Origin: Bin18 sp965242795
Lineage (GTDB): Bacteria > Desulfobacterota > Binatia > Bin18
Assembly (NCBI GenBank): GCA_965242795.1
Contig: OZ251505.1
Coordinates: forward strand, 2,294,001 to 2,358,000
Length of the DNA stretch: 64,000 nucleotides
Reading direction: 5' to 3'
The position numbers were made by a program, and so were the translations under genes. The notes beneath the pieces were generated by a model, which had not been told where the DNA came from, made no database searches, and saw only the letters and a list, made by a program, of their open reading frames with translations. Below, in pieces: positions 34,919 to 43,285 of this stretch. The stretch's first letter is position 1; each line of letters opens with the position of its first letter.

Positions 34919-36583
34919 CTACGCATGGCGGCGCTGGTACCAGTTCTGCTGGGCAATCGTCAGGATGTTGTTGATGAGCCAGTACAGCACGAGACCGGCC
35001 GGAAAATTCACGAACATGACCGTGAAGACGACCGGCATGAGCATCATCATCTTCTGCTGCATGGGGTCCCCGGCCATCGGCGTCATCATCTGCTGGACGA
35101 TCATCGAACCGCCCATGAGCAGGGTCAGCACCGGAATCCCCGGCGGGTCGACGAAGGGGATGGCCAACGCGCCGAACCGGTCGGGCTGCGACAGGTCCGT
35201 AATCCATCCGACGAAGGGCGCTTGGCGCAGTTCGATGGCGTACAGCAATCCCTGATACAAGCCGATGAACACCGGCATCTGCACGACCATCGGGAGACAG
35301 CCGCCCAGCGGATTGACGTGATACCGCTTGTAGAGTTCCATCATTTCCTTGTTCAGTTTTTGTTTGTCGTCCTTGTACTGTTCGCGTAAGCGTTCCATCT
35401 GCGGTTGGAGCTTCTTCATGGCCGACATGGATTTGAAGCTCTTGTTGCTGAGCGGAAAGAAGACGAGCTTGACCAGCACGGTCAGCAGGATGATCGCCAC
35501 TCCATAGTTGCCGGTCACGTCGTACAGGAGCCGCAGCAGGGCGATCAGCGGGCTGGCGATGAAGTGCGACCAGCCGTAGTCGATGGCGCGGTCGAGCGCG
35601 GGATCGACCGCATTCAGTGCCTCGGTTTCCTTGGGGCCGAGATAGAGCGTGTACGCCTGCGAGCCGCGGCTCCACGGCAACGACAGGCGGGTCTCCAGCA
35701 CGCCCTGATCGTCGCGGAAGAACAGGCGGCCGGCCTCGGCCTGCGCCGGTTCCGGGTGCGGCACGACGGCCGACAGAAAGTAACCGTTTGTGAATCCGGC
35801 CCAACGGATGTTGCCCGGCCCATAGACGTCGCCCGGCTCCCAATCCCAGGCGTGTGCGTACTTGAACGTCCGCCCCATCAGCGCCACCGGCCCGTAATAG
35901 TCGTATGTCGTTTTGCTGCCCGAACGCGAGCCTTCCAGCCACGACACCGACAGACTGCCGGCCTGGAACGGCACGTTGGTCACGTCGACCTCGAGTCCGA
36001 TGCCGTAGCCGCTGCCCGAGAACGTGTATGTCTTGCTGAAGACCGTTCCATCCGCATGGGTGCCGCGAAAAACCAGGTCGGCCTGCTCTCCGGCCTGCAA
36101 GCGCACACTGTCGCCGGATACGGCGTATGCGACGCCGGCGTCGTCGAGACTGACTTGCCGGCCGCTGACGCGGACGACGAGCGGCAGTTCGCCGTAGCCG
36201 CCCGGGTCGACGATTTCCAACAACGGGCTCTCCGGGTCGAGCGTGACCGGATACTCCTTGAGCCGGAAGCTCTTGAGCCGCCCGCCGAGAGTGGTGAACA
36301 CGGCCCGGTAGGTGTCGGTTTCGACCGCCACGTCGCGCCCGCCGCTGGCCGGCGGGTCGGCTGCTTCGGGCGGAATTGCAGGCTGCCCGATCCGGTCAAC
36401 CTCTGGGGATACGGGCGGTTCGGGGACTGCCTCCGTCAATGCCGGTCCCGGCGTATCGGGAGTGGGCGGCAGCGATTGCGGGTCGGTCGGCGGAGCCGGA
36501 GGGTACAGGTAGGAAATCAGCGACTGATACCCGATCAGAATCGCGATACACAGCACGATTGCCAAAAGGCTCTTGTTGTCCAT
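34919..36583 (-). CDS. yidC: Membrane protein insertase YidC
   Basis: YidC inserts and folds inner-membrane proteins, alone or with SecYEG. The 554-residue protein has an N-terminal membrane anchor (LLAIVLCIAILIGYQSLISY), a large periplasmic P1 beta-sandwich domain and a C-terminal five-helix core (YDVTGNYGVAIILLTVLVKL, PLSNKSFKSMSAMKKLQPQM, NPLGGCLPMVVQMPVFIGLY). The presence of P1 is the diderm form. It follows yidD by 48 bases. Confidence 0.97.
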   Translation of the reverse strand: MDNKSLLAIVLCIAILIGYQSLISYLYPPAPPTDPQSLPPTPDTPGPALTEAVPEPPVSPEVDRIGQPAIPPEAADPPASGGRDVAVETDTYRAVFTTLGGRLKSFRLKEYPVTLDPESPLLEIVDPGGYGELPLVVRVSGRQVSLDDAGVAYAVSGDSVRLQAGEQADLVFRGTHADGTVFSKTYTFSGSGYGIGLEVDVTNVPFQAGSLSVSWLEGSRSGSKTTYDYYGPVALMGRTFKYAHAWDWEPGDVYGPGNIRWAGFTNGYFLSAVVPHPEPAQAEAGRLFFRDDQGVLETRLSLPWSRGSQAYTLYLGPKETEALNAVDPALDRAIDYGWSHFIASPLIALLRLLYDVTGNYGVAIILLTVLVKLVFFPLSNKSFKSMSAMKKLQPQMERLREQYKDDKQKLNKEMMELYKRYHVNPLGGCLPMVVQMPVFIGLYQGLLYAIELRQAPFVGWITDLSQPDRFGALAIPFVDPPGIPVLTLLMGGSMIVQQMMTPMAGDPMQQKMMMLMPVVFTVMFVNFPAGLVLYWLINNILTIAQQNWYQRRHA

Positions 36584-36631
36584 ACGGGTTTCACACGTCC
36601 GCGAATGAATCCGGCGAAATCGAAGCGGCGG

Positions 36632-36901
36632 TTAGGGAACCGGGTCCACGCCGCCCGGGTGCCAGGGATGACATTTGCCCAGCCGGCAGGCGGCCAATCC
36701 CAGACCCTTCCATACGCCGTGCCGCTGTACGGCCTGCGCGGCGTAGCGCGAACAACTCGGAAAGAATCGGCAGGCCGGCCCCAGTAGGGGCGAGATGAGA
36801 ACGCGGTAGGCGGCCAGCATGGCGAGAAATGCCGCCCGGCAGGCAGAGACCGTCGCATTTACGGCAGGTTGCCACGACGAATAGGTCGGTGAACGTGTCA
36901 T
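36632..36901 (-). CDS. yidD: YidD family membrane-insertion factor
   Basis: YidD (UPF0161) is a small factor associated with membrane protein insertion. The ATG at 36901 overlaps the rnpA stop (ATGA) and gives 89 residues. The signature LISPLLGPACRFFPSCSRYA and GVWKGLGLAACRLGKCHPW are present, ending GGVDPVP as usual. An ORF that begins further upstream overlaps rnpA and is not likely to be the start. Confidence 0.93.
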   Translation of the reverse strand: MTRSPTYSSWQPAVNATVSACRAAFLAMLAAYRVLISPLLGPACRFFPSCSRYAAQAVQRHGVWKGLGLAACRLGKCHPWHPGGVDPVP

Positions 36902-37452
36902 GAACTCCGGTTCGCTCTGACGTTTCGTTGGGGATGCGCCCACGGAATCACGCAATCGAGTTCGGCGGCGAGTTCGGCAAACGGCAGCGTTTTTGCCTGC
37001 GATTTGGGAATAATCAGGATGTCGCGCTCCGGCGCAATGTCCACCTGTCGGACGCGGAAGAATTCCCGCAACCGGCGCTTGATGCTGTTTCGGGCCACGG
37101 CGTTGCCGAACTTCCGTGATGCCGTGATCCCCAGCCGTGGCCGGTTCGTCCGCGCCGGTGCCGTGATGACGAGGAAATGGCGAGTGTGGCGCCGTTTTCC
37201 CCGTTTCTGGATATGGAGGAATTCCCGGCGGACCAGCAGCCGCGCCGATTTCGGGAACGAGCACCGGACGGGGTGGCGGGTCAGCGGCGCGCCTGCTTGG
37301 GCGGGATGCGGACGCTGAGGAGCTTGCGGCCCTTGGCGCGGCGGCGTCTGATGACGGCCCGGCCTCCCGCGGTTCTCATCCGCACCAGGAAGCCGTGCGT
37401 GCGTTTGCGACTCGTGTTGCTGGGTTGATACGTCCTTTTCATGGTTGCTCAT
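36898..37452 (-). CDS. rnpA: RNase P protein component, frame enclosing rpmH
   Basis: RnpA helps the RNase P RNA process pre-tRNA. The family core is FPKSARLLVRREFLHIQ..., with the RNR motif ARNSIKRRLREFFRVRQ. Between the rpmH stop and this core there is no in-frame ATG, GTG or TTG. Only CTG at 37284 (overlapping the rpmH stop as CTGA) is available, or the ATG at 37452, ten bases before the rpmH start in another frame. The latter gives 184 residues with an N-terminal extension, as described for Thermus. A promoter at 37485-37513 would exclude the ATG at 37494. Which start is used is unsettled. Confidence 0.85.
   Translation of the reverse strand: MSNHEKDVSTQQHESQTHARLPGADENRGRPGRHQTPPRQGPQAPQRPHPAQAGAPLTRHPVRCSFPKSARLLVRREFLHIQKRGKRRHTRHFLVITAPARTNRPRLGITASRKFGNAVARNSIKRRLREFFRVRQVDIAPERDILIIPKSQAKTLPFAELAAELDCVIPWAHPQRNVRANRSS
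37281..37442 (-). CDS. rpmH: 50S ribosomal protein L34
   Basis: L34 is a small basic protein of the large ribosomal subunit. The 53-residue product starts MKRTYQPSNTSRKRTHGFLV and has the family block RMRTAGGRAVIRRRRAKGR; the C-terminus (PPKQARR) is slightly longer than the E. coli protein. It is fully enclosed by the rnpA frame in a different reading frame. Confidence 0.97.
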   Translation of the reverse strand: MKRTYQPSNTSRKRTHGFLVRMRTAGGRAVIRRRRAKGRKLLSVRIPPKQARR

Positions 37453-37484
37453 CCGTATGCGGGCGGAGGGTTCGCCAAGCGCGC

Positions 37485-37513
37485 ATAACACCATACCCCC
37501 GCCCGTCTGTCAA
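37485..37513 (-). promoter_or_regulatory. Candidate sigma-70 promoter for rpmH-rnpA operon
   Basis: Reading the minus strand, TTGACA (37513-37508) and TGTTAT (37490-37485) are separated by 17 bases. The expected start of transcription, near 37478, leaves a leader of about 26 bases before ATG 37452 and 36 before the rpmH ATG. Confidence 0.55.
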
Positions 37514-37909
37514 ACTTCCGCTTCGTTCCGTCAGTTCATCTCTCCCGCCGTCTTCCTGTCCAATCCTCATCTTCGCGGCGGGCGTCTCGCCCGCTTCCGA
37601 TGCGGGCCGGAGACCCGCGTTCCCAGGAAGAGCAGACGCCGACATCGGCGTTGACATTTCCGCCCGCATTGTCCACTCTCCCCGGCGACTACATCAGACA
37701 GCGAACCCGACGAGTCGGGTCGCCTGTCGAATACAAAAACCACCATCTGGCGCGGGAGTCATGCCCCGTGCCGTGGTGAATAGGCGGGACCTCACTCCAT
37801 TCGCTGTTGTGATGTAGTCACGGCCCGGCACTTTCATGGCCGGGTCCGTGGAGGAGTCGTACCCTGCGAGGCAAGAAACGCAGGAGCAGCGAGAAGGAGG
37901 AGACGGAAG
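37514..37909. other. Gene-free gap between rpmH and secreted orphan
   Basis: About 400 bases separate the divergent rpmH promoter and the gene at 37910. It contains GGCGGGCGTCTCGCCCGC (37576-37593), a short palindrome, and GGGACCTCAC... without gene character. No DnaA-box cluster was found despite the origin-type gene neighbourhood. GGAGGAGACGGAAG precedes the next start. Confidence 0.6.
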
Positions 37910-38713
37910 ATGGGCATAGCAGTCTTGGGAATAGTGCTGGTCGTTATCGGGCTATTGTTCGGAGGCGTGGGGGTTGGGCAGGCGCACGACGACCTACAAC
38001 CGCCTCGGGTCTATATGGAATCTTGGACTGACGAGGACGGGATGTACCTTTGGTGGTGGCCGGTTGAAAGGGCGGATAGCTATAGCATTGAATGCGTACA
38101 AACGGGCTACGATACTTATTCGAGATACGAATACGATAGAGGCCAAACTTATTTCCATCACAATGCGGCGCGGTGGTTCCAACGGGGGATCGAGGCCATG
38201 TGCCGTGTTCGAGCAGAAGAAGGTTTTAGAGAAATGTCGGCCTGGACAGATTGGCTGCGGTTCATCCCGGGGCAACAGCCGTCGTCGCCTGTCCCTCGGG
38301 GGACGCGACCGGGGGGAGGGTCTGAGCCGGAGCCGCCTGTTGGGAGGAATCTCACGTCCGTCGTGTTGTTGAATCTCTCCCCGTGGCAGGCATGGGTGCA
38401 TCTGTATTGTGGGTATGGGGCATCGGATGCGGGATGCACGATATTCTTCAGGTGTAACGGCATGGAGGGGGAGCCGGTTACGTGGGACGTGGCTGTTCCA
38501 AGGGAGACAGGCTTTTCCTACTGGCCGGGCAGGACCGCGGACGACGGCACGTCTGCCGACCTGCAAGCGGCGCTGATGGACGCGGGCAAGACGGAGGCGG
38601 AAGCCCGGCGCCGGACGACGTGCACGGTGTACAGCACGCACCCGATAGCCGTGCGTGGCTATACCCGGTTCGGCGGAGATCCGGCGTTGATTCCCGTGGC
38701 AGTGTACGAGTGA
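37910..38713 (+). CDS. Secreted protein with fibronectin-III-like domain, unknown
   Basis: The 267-residue product has a signal peptide (VLGIVLVVIGLLFGGVGVGQ then AHDD). Residues about 30-120 (PPRVYMESWTDEDGMYLWWW... ADSYSIECVQTGYDTYSRYE) show the Trp/Tyr pattern of a fibronectin type III sandwich. A Pro/Gly linker leads to a second domain of about 120 residues with four or more cysteines (LYCGYGASDAGCTIFFRCNG, RRTTCTVYSTHPIAVRGY). A good ribosome site (GGAGGAGACGGAAG) precedes the ATG. No neighbour suggests a partner; it is divergent from the rpmH operon. Confidence 0.75.
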   Translation: MGIAVLGIVLVVIGLLFGGVGVGQAHDDLQPPRVYMESWTDEDGMYLWWWPVERADSYSIECVQTGYDTYSRYEYDRGQTYFHHNAARWFQRGIEAMCRVRAEEGFREMSAWTDWLRFIPGQQPSSPVPRGTRPGGGSEPEPPVGRNLTSVVLLNLSPWQAWVHLYCGYGASDAGCTIFFRCNGMEGEPVTWDVAVPRETGFSYWPGRTADDGTSADLQAALMDAGKTEAEARRRTTCTVYSTHPIAVRGYTRFGGDPALIPVAVYE

Positions 38714-38794
38714 GGTAACGACGTGGTCCCCCGCGCTGACTACGAGGACAGAGTCCAGGCGCTCAGTGCGGGGGTATTCTTCAGACGCTCCTGC

Positions 38795-38930
38795 CGTCGG
38801 CCTTTCGACACGCTCAAGGCACCGCAAGCTCGGGGACCTTCCCCACCCTCAGTTCGTTGAGCCTGCGAAACGAACCCCGCTGTCACCCCGGCCTTTGACC
38901 GTTAGGATCCTCTTGTATGTAATTCCCTTT
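38795..38930. repeat. Family A repeat, copy D
   Basis: Contains CCTTTCGACACGCTCAAGGC (38802), CTCAGTTCGTTGAGCCTGCG and the right-end terminal sequence CCTCTTGTATGTAATTCCC (38909-38927). The left end is unclear. It lies in the roughly 400-base gene-free gap after the secreted orphan, with a family B palindrome next to it. Confidence 0.7.
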
Positions 38931-38974
38931 TATTTCTCCATTCCTACGGGCATTCTCGTCGTTCTTGCGGATAT

Positions 38975-39095
38975 TTCGTCATTCCGGCGAAAGCCGGAAT
39001 CCAGAGGAATTCCTCCTCGAAGAGCGCTGCCTCGCCCGCAAAAGCCGCTTTCCCTTCCCCCTCTCCCTCCAGGGGAAAGGGGAAAGAGCGCAGCG
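38975..39095. repeat. Family B palindrome and CCCTCTCC hairpin
   Basis: TCATTCCGGCGAAAGCCGGA (from 38978) followed by ATCCAGAGG is an inverted family B copy. CCCTCTCCCTCCAGGGGAAA (39058) begins a hairpin of the CCCTCTCC type. Both lie just beyond the 3' end of the DUF4276-like gene. Confidence 0.65.
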
Positions 39096-39110
39096 TCTCG
39101 TCTGATAGCC

Positions 39111-39764
39111 TCAGCCGGCTGCCGCCAGCTTCCTCACCCCGTCCCGAAAGACCCGAAAGCTCGGCGACCGGTTCTCGTCGACGTTCATGTAGGGGGCGAT
39201 TGCTTCGGCCCAACCGCATTTCGCGCTTCCCGCGGCCGGATAGCCCGATTCCTTGAGCTTCGCCGCGCCGCCCGGATGGACCGCATCGGCCAGCACTTCC
39301 CACGTGCCGCAGATACTATCTTGCTCGTACCTTTTCAGCACCGAATCCTTGGCATCGGGATACGCTTGCTTCACCGCGGCACGGTCGCCCAACAGCCACG
39401 CTTCGCTTTCCTCGATGGCGATTCTGAACAGCGTTCGCGGGCGCGGGGTGCACGCCTCCAGCACGCCGCGCAATTCTCGTTTGAACGCGACGCAATCCCT
39501 GTCGTCCGCATCGACGACGACAACGACCGCAGTCGACGGCGGAAGGCTCCGTCCGTATCCCCGCAACAGGTCTGGCAGTCGATCGAGCAGAATCCGTTTC
39601 TGCGGGTCCGTGACGCTGTGCAAACCCTTCGGGATATGCCCAAGCCCCTTGTACGGGTGGATAATCCACGTGTGGGCCGCGCCGTTCGCGCCGAGAATCT
39701 TCTCCAACAGACATTCGAGGGCGATGCTTCCCGATTGATCCTCGACCAGAACTTCGAAGTGCAT
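39111..39764 (-). CDS. DUF4276-like protein, partner of upstream ATPase
   Basis: The ATG at 39764 gives 217 residues starting MHFEVLVEDQSGSIALECLL. A longer open frame upstream runs through repeat DNA and is rejected. VLVEDQSGS and VVVVVDADDRDC place a glutamate and a D-x-D pair as in Toprim folds, and FRIAIEESEAWLLGD and KCGWAEAIAPYMN match my memory of the DUF4276 family. Such genes often sit beside an AAA_21 ATPase in predicted conflict systems. The ATPase lies directly upstream on the same strand, separated by a family B-type palindrome. Nuclease activity is a hypothesis. Confidence 0.75.
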   Translation of the reverse strand: MHFEVLVEDQSGSIALECLLEKILGANGAAHTWIIHPYKGLGHIPKGLHSVTDPQKRILLDRLPDLLRGYGRSLPPSTAVVVVVDADDRDCVAFKRELRGVLEACTPRPRTLFRIAIEESEAWLLGDRAAVKQAYPDAKDSVLKRYEQDSICGTWEVLADAVHPGGAAKLKESGYPAAGSAKCGWAEAIAPYMNVDENRSPSFRVFRDGVRKLAAAG

Positions 39765-39804
39765 GCGTTTCCCTTGGGAATGACGTACTCGAAGATCCCA
39801 CCCG

Positions 39805-39840
39805 GTCGTCATTCCCGCGGAAGCGGGAATCCAGGGGATG
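39805..39840. repeat. Family B variant palindrome between ATPase and DUF4276 genes
   Basis: GTCATTCCCGCGGAAGCGGG followed by AATCCAGG is an inverted palindrome of the same class but with a different loop. It lies in the 145-base space within the probable two-gene operon. Confidence 0.65.
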
Positions 39841-39909
39841 GATACCTGCTTGCACGGAGCCTGCCCCCGGCTTGAATGGGGGTATGACGGGAAACAACGG
39901 GTCCCAGAA

Positions 39910-41214
39910 TCATTTTGCAGACGGCCCCCTCTTATCCAGGTAATCGCTGTACCACAGCCCGCCGAGCGGCATCCCCTCGTCCGCCATTGCCTTGACGGTA
40001 GGGTCGTCGCTGGCCCGGCTGATGGTCGCAAAGCCGTCCGCCCCTTTTTCCAGAATCCAGACTTCTTCGGGTCCGAGCGCGTCGATCAGATAGGGTTGGT
40101 GCGTGGTCACGAAAATCTGCGGCGTGTTCGGCGCACCCGTGGCGCGGCGGCGAAACTCCGCCACCAGCACCTCCAACAGTTTGTGATACAGGCCGTTCTC
40201 CGGTTCTTCGATGCAGATGAACGGCGGCGGCGTGGGATCGGCCAACAGCAACAGATAGGCGAAGAGCTTCAGCGTCCCGTCGGACATCTGTTGCGCATAG
40301 AACGGGTCGGTGAAGCCCCGGTCGTTGAAGCGCAGCAGCAGGCGCCCGTCCGGGCTGCGTTGCGTGTCGATGCGGTCGATGCCCGGAACCTTGCCGGCAA
40401 TCTGTTGCAGGATGCCGTCGAACGTGTCCCGGTGTTCGCGCTCCATGAACTGCACGACGTTGGCGAGATTGTCGCCGTGGACGTTCAGATGTTGCTGCGA
40501 ACCGGCCTGGGGCAGCCCGCGGGCCGCGTCCGGCGTGAAGTAGCTCAGATACCAGCCTTTGATGAACCGGCAAAAAGCCGCGATACGGGGGTGCTGTTTC
40601 ATCGCACCGAGCGTCGTGATGGCGAGTGTGCGACTGTCCTCGAGTTCGAAGGCTTCCCATTCTTCGTTCTTCTCGTCGGTCGGTGGACTCTTGATCTGGT
40701 CTGTGAACGCATCCAGATCGGACAGAAACGGATTTACCTCGTCAATCCGTTGCCCTTGCGCATTCCCTTTCCACGCCCATGCCTCGCCTTCGACACTACC
40801 TAAGATAAAAAAGGACTGGCCGCTTTCCTGTCCTTGTCCACGCTGATGAAGGACTTCACATGAGACATGGGGACGGCCCGCATCATCCAGGTCAATAAAC
40901 AACCAGTAGGTAATGGGCTGGGCATTCAGGTCTTCCCTGTAACAGACCAAGAACCGAATCGGGTCATCGCTTCCCTGAGAACGGAGACGCTCGAACCCGC
41001 CCCGGGCGTCGCACGCCTGCTCGACGCCCGATTTCAGGCAATCGGCGAGAAACCCGAAGGCGTCCAACAGACAACTTTTGCCGACTCCGTTTTTCCCGAT
41101 CACCGCGGTGATTGGAGTCAAGGGTTGGTCATCTTGCTCGTACTGTGCCTTTCCGAGTGTTATGCTTTTCAGCACCCGATAGTTGCTGATGAAGATGCCT
41201 TCGATTCGTGCCAC
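39910..41214 (-). CDS. AAA_21/ABC-type (RecF-like) ATPase, predicted conflict-system component
   Basis: The 434-residue protein begins MARIEGIFISNYRVLKSITL, a RecF/SMC-type lobe. It has Walker A AVIGKNGVGKSCLLDAFGFL near residue 40, the signature helix QMSDGTLKLFAYLLLL, Walker B FICIEEPENGLYHKLLEVL with the catalytic glutamate, and the H-loop IFVTTHQPYLIDALG. No coiled coil of SMC length is seen. This architecture, paired with a downstream DUF4276 gene, matches a recurrent two-gene cassette described as an ABC-ATPase conflict system. The name of the system and its activity are not established here. Confidence 0.85.
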   Translation of the reverse strand: MARIEGIFISNYRVLKSITLGKAQYEQDDQPLTPITAVIGKNGVGKSCLLDAFGFLADCLKSGVEQACDARGGFERLRSQGSDDPIRFLVCYREDLNAQPITYWLFIDLDDAGRPHVSCEVLHQRGQGQESGQSFFILGSVEGEAWAWKGNAQGQRIDEVNPFLSDLDAFTDQIKSPPTDEKNEEWEAFELEDSRTLAITTLGAMKQHPRIAAFCRFIKGWYLSYFTPDAARGLPQAGSQQHLNVHGDNLANVVQFMEREHRDTFDGILQQIAGKVPGIDRIDTQRSPDGRLLLRFNDRGFTDPFYAQQMSDGTLKLFAYLLLLADPTPPPFICIEEPENGLYHKLLEVLVAEFRRRATGAPNTPQIFVTTHQPYLIDALGPEEVWILEKGADGFATISRASDDPTVKAMADEGMPLGGLWYSDYLDKRGPSAK

Positions 41215-41221
41215 GGGTCAA

Positions 41222-41440
41222 TTCCTCTTGTTCATCCGGTAGCCCTCAGTTCGTTGAGCCTGCGGTGTCCCGATCTCGATTGGTGAGCTCAAGGACCTTC
41301 CCCGCCTCCCCCCTCAGTTCGTTGAGCTTGCGATGTGTTGAGCTTGTCGAAACATCGAAACGAACCCCGATGTCACCTCGGCCTTCGTACCCCGCCCCTA
41401 GCCCTTTGACCATGAGGGTCCTCTTGTATGTAATTCCCAT
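41222..41440. repeat. Family A repeat, copy E
   Basis: Contains two CTCAGTTCGTTGAGC copies, TGTTGAGCTTGTCGAAACAT, the block AACGAACCCCGATGTCACCT and the right end GTCCTCTTGTATGTAATTCC (41418-41437). It occupies the gap upstream of the ATPase start and downstream of gpsA. Confidence 0.75.
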
Positions 41441-41483
41441 TAGGAAGCATAGCTTTATCCTTTGGTAGCCGACGCTAAAGGAA

Positions 41484-42491
41484 TCACTTCTGCGGAAACT
41501 CGGGTTTGATCTGTCGTGACAGCAGGGCAGTCACGACTTGCGTGGGCGACTTCCCTTCGTGGACCAGGGCGCAGGTCTGTTCGACGATGGGCATTTCGAC
41601 GTCCAGACTGCGGGCCAAGTCCAGAATCGAGCGGCAGTTGCGAATCCCCTCGGCGACCGTCGTCATCGAGTGCTGGATGGCGTCCAGCGATTCGCCTCTG
41701 CCGAGCCGGAGGCCGACGTTGCGGTTCCGGCTCAGGTCGCTCGTACAGGTCAGAATCAGGTCGCCCATCCCGGACAGGCCGGACACGGTCTGCGCTCGGG
41801 CGCCCAGGCGGCGCGCCAACCGCACCACCTCGGCCATGCCGCGCGTAATCAGGGCCGCGCGCGCATTGTGGCCGTAGCCCAAGCCGTCGCTCACACCGAC
41901 CGCCAACGCGATGACGTTCTTGACCGCGCCGCCCACCTCGACTCCGACCACGTCCGTCGTGGTGTACACGCGGAAGGTCGGCGCCGAAAACGTGCGTTGC
42001 ACCGTCTCGGCTACGGCCTGATCGCTGGCCGCAACCGTCACCGCGGTTGGCAGGCCGCGGGCAACCTCGGCCGCGAAGCTGGGGCCGGACAAGATGCTGA
42101 CGTTGTCCGCCAGCCTCGCGGGCAGGACGTCGGCCAGCACGCCGCTCATGGTGCGGAGCGTGGTCGGCTCGATGCCCTTGCTGGTGCTGACCAGGAGCGG
42201 CGCGGCTTGCAACAGCGATGCCAAGGCTTCGCCCAACTCGCGGACGGCGTGGGACGGCACCGCGACGACCAGCAATTCGGCCCCGGCGACCGCGGCCGAC
42301 AGGTCGGCCTGAACGTCGATAGCGTCCGACAGTCGGACGCCCGATAGGTAGGCCGCGTTCTCGCGCGTTGCCGCAATTTCGCGCGCGAGGGACGACCGTC
42401 GGACCCAGAGCCGCACGTCGTGGCCTGCCGAATCCAACAACCCTGCCAGCGCGGTGCCCCATCCCCCGCCCCCGAGCACGGCTATGCGCAT
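41484..42491 (-). CDS. gpsA: Glycerol-3-phosphate dehydrogenase [NAD(P)+]
   Basis: GpsA makes sn-glycerol-3-phosphate for phospholipids. The ATG at 42491 gives 335 residues beginning MRIAVLGGGGWGTALAGLLD, a Rossmann motif. The active-site region has GVEVGGAVKNVIALAVGVSD, GHNARAALITRGMAEVVRL and TVSGLSGMGDLILTCTSDLS. A longer open frame upstream is not supported. It follows pgeF by 26 bases. Confidence 0.96.
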   Translation of the reverse strand: MRIAVLGGGGWGTALAGLLDSAGHDVRLWVRRSSLAREIAATRENAAYLSGVRLSDAIDVQADLSAAVAGAELLVVAVPSHAVRELGEALASLLQAAPLLVSTSKGIEPTTLRTMSGVLADVLPARLADNVSILSGPSFAAEVARGLPTAVTVAASDQAVAETVQRTFSAPTFRVYTTTDVVGVEVGGAVKNVIALAVGVSDGLGYGHNARAALITRGMAEVVRLARRLGARAQTVSGLSGMGDLILTCTSDLSRNRNVGLRLGRGESLDAIQHSMTTVAEGIRNCRSILDLARSLDVEMPIVEQTCALVHEGKSPTQVVTALLSRQIKPEFPQK

Positions 42492-42517
42492 ACGCGATTC
42501 GTCCCCGCTCCGGGAGT

Positions 42518-43285
42518 TCACGCCGACACGTCGGCGGCCGGGCTCCAGCCGATGACGCTGAGTTGGCGTGCGGCGTCGGGACCTTCCCGGCGATACGACG
42601 CGAACTCGCCGCCGTGGCAACAGGTACAGCCTCCGACGTGTTGGATGTGCTCCGCAGGCACCCCGGCCTGCATGAGTTGCGTCCGGTTGATGGTGCGCAG
42701 GTCGAGATGGCCCTTGTCCCCGTGCGGACGCCACGCCGCATCGTCGCCCCAGCGCGCCGCCAGCGGCTCGCCGACGTCGCTGCCCACTTCGTAACAGCAG
42801 CCGTCTATCGCGGGGCCGAGCGCCGCGTAAATCTCATCGGGCCTGACGTCCCAGAATTCGGAACAGCGCGCTACGCCGCGGAGGCAAATGGCTTCTTGCG
42901 TGCCACGCCAGCCGGCGTGCAGCGATCCGGCTACGCGCCGCTCAGGGGCAACGAGAAGAACGGGGACGCAGTCCGCGGTCGCAATGCCGAGCAGGACGTT
43001 CGGCACGGCCGTGAGCATGCCGTCCGCGGAAGGCGTGTGGGCAGGCGGTTCGTCCGTCACCCGCACGACCGTTCCGCCGTGCACTTGATGGAGGGTCTGC
43101 AATCTCGCCTCCGAGACGCCCAAGGACGCGCCGACCGCGGCCGGGTCCGTCAACGGCCTCCGGTCGGGCAGCCGACGCGAAAAGCCGTGCACCAAGCCGG
43201 GAAACGCTTCCCATCCTCCGGCCCGCAGCCAAGTGATGCCCCGTGCAGAACAGGCGGACCGGAAGCGGGGTTCGGAGCCGGTCAC
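42518..43285 (-). CDS. pgeF: Polyphenol oxidase/purine nucleoside phosphorylase, PgeF/YfiH family
   Basis: Members of this copper/zinc-binding family (laccase domain, COG1496) act on purine nucleosides and correct peptidoglycan precursors (PgeF). The 255-residue product has LHQVHGGTVVRVTD, the metal motif IATADCVPVLLVAP, SLHAGWRGTQEAICLRGV and the C-terminal CTCCHGGEFASYRREG. Its stop is close to gpsA and its start overlaps the rlmD-like gene by four bases. Confidence 0.9.
   Translation of the reverse strand: MTGSEPRFRSACSARGITWLRAGGWEAFPGLVHGFSRRLPDRRPLTDPAAVGASLGVSEARLQTLHQVHGGTVVRVTDEPPAHTPSADGMLTAVPNVLLGIATADCVPVLLVAPERRVAGSLHAGWRGTQEAICLRGVARCSEFWDVRPDEIYAALGPAIDGCCYEVGSDVGEPLAARWGDDAAWRPHGDKGHLDLRTINRTQLMQAGVPAEHIQHVGGCTCCHGGEFASYRREGPDAARQLSVIGWSPAADVSA

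Noticed and set aside
38766..39875. Long + strand frame through the repeat region and DUF4276 gene
   Set aside because: Runs through interspersed repeats and antisense to a supported gene.
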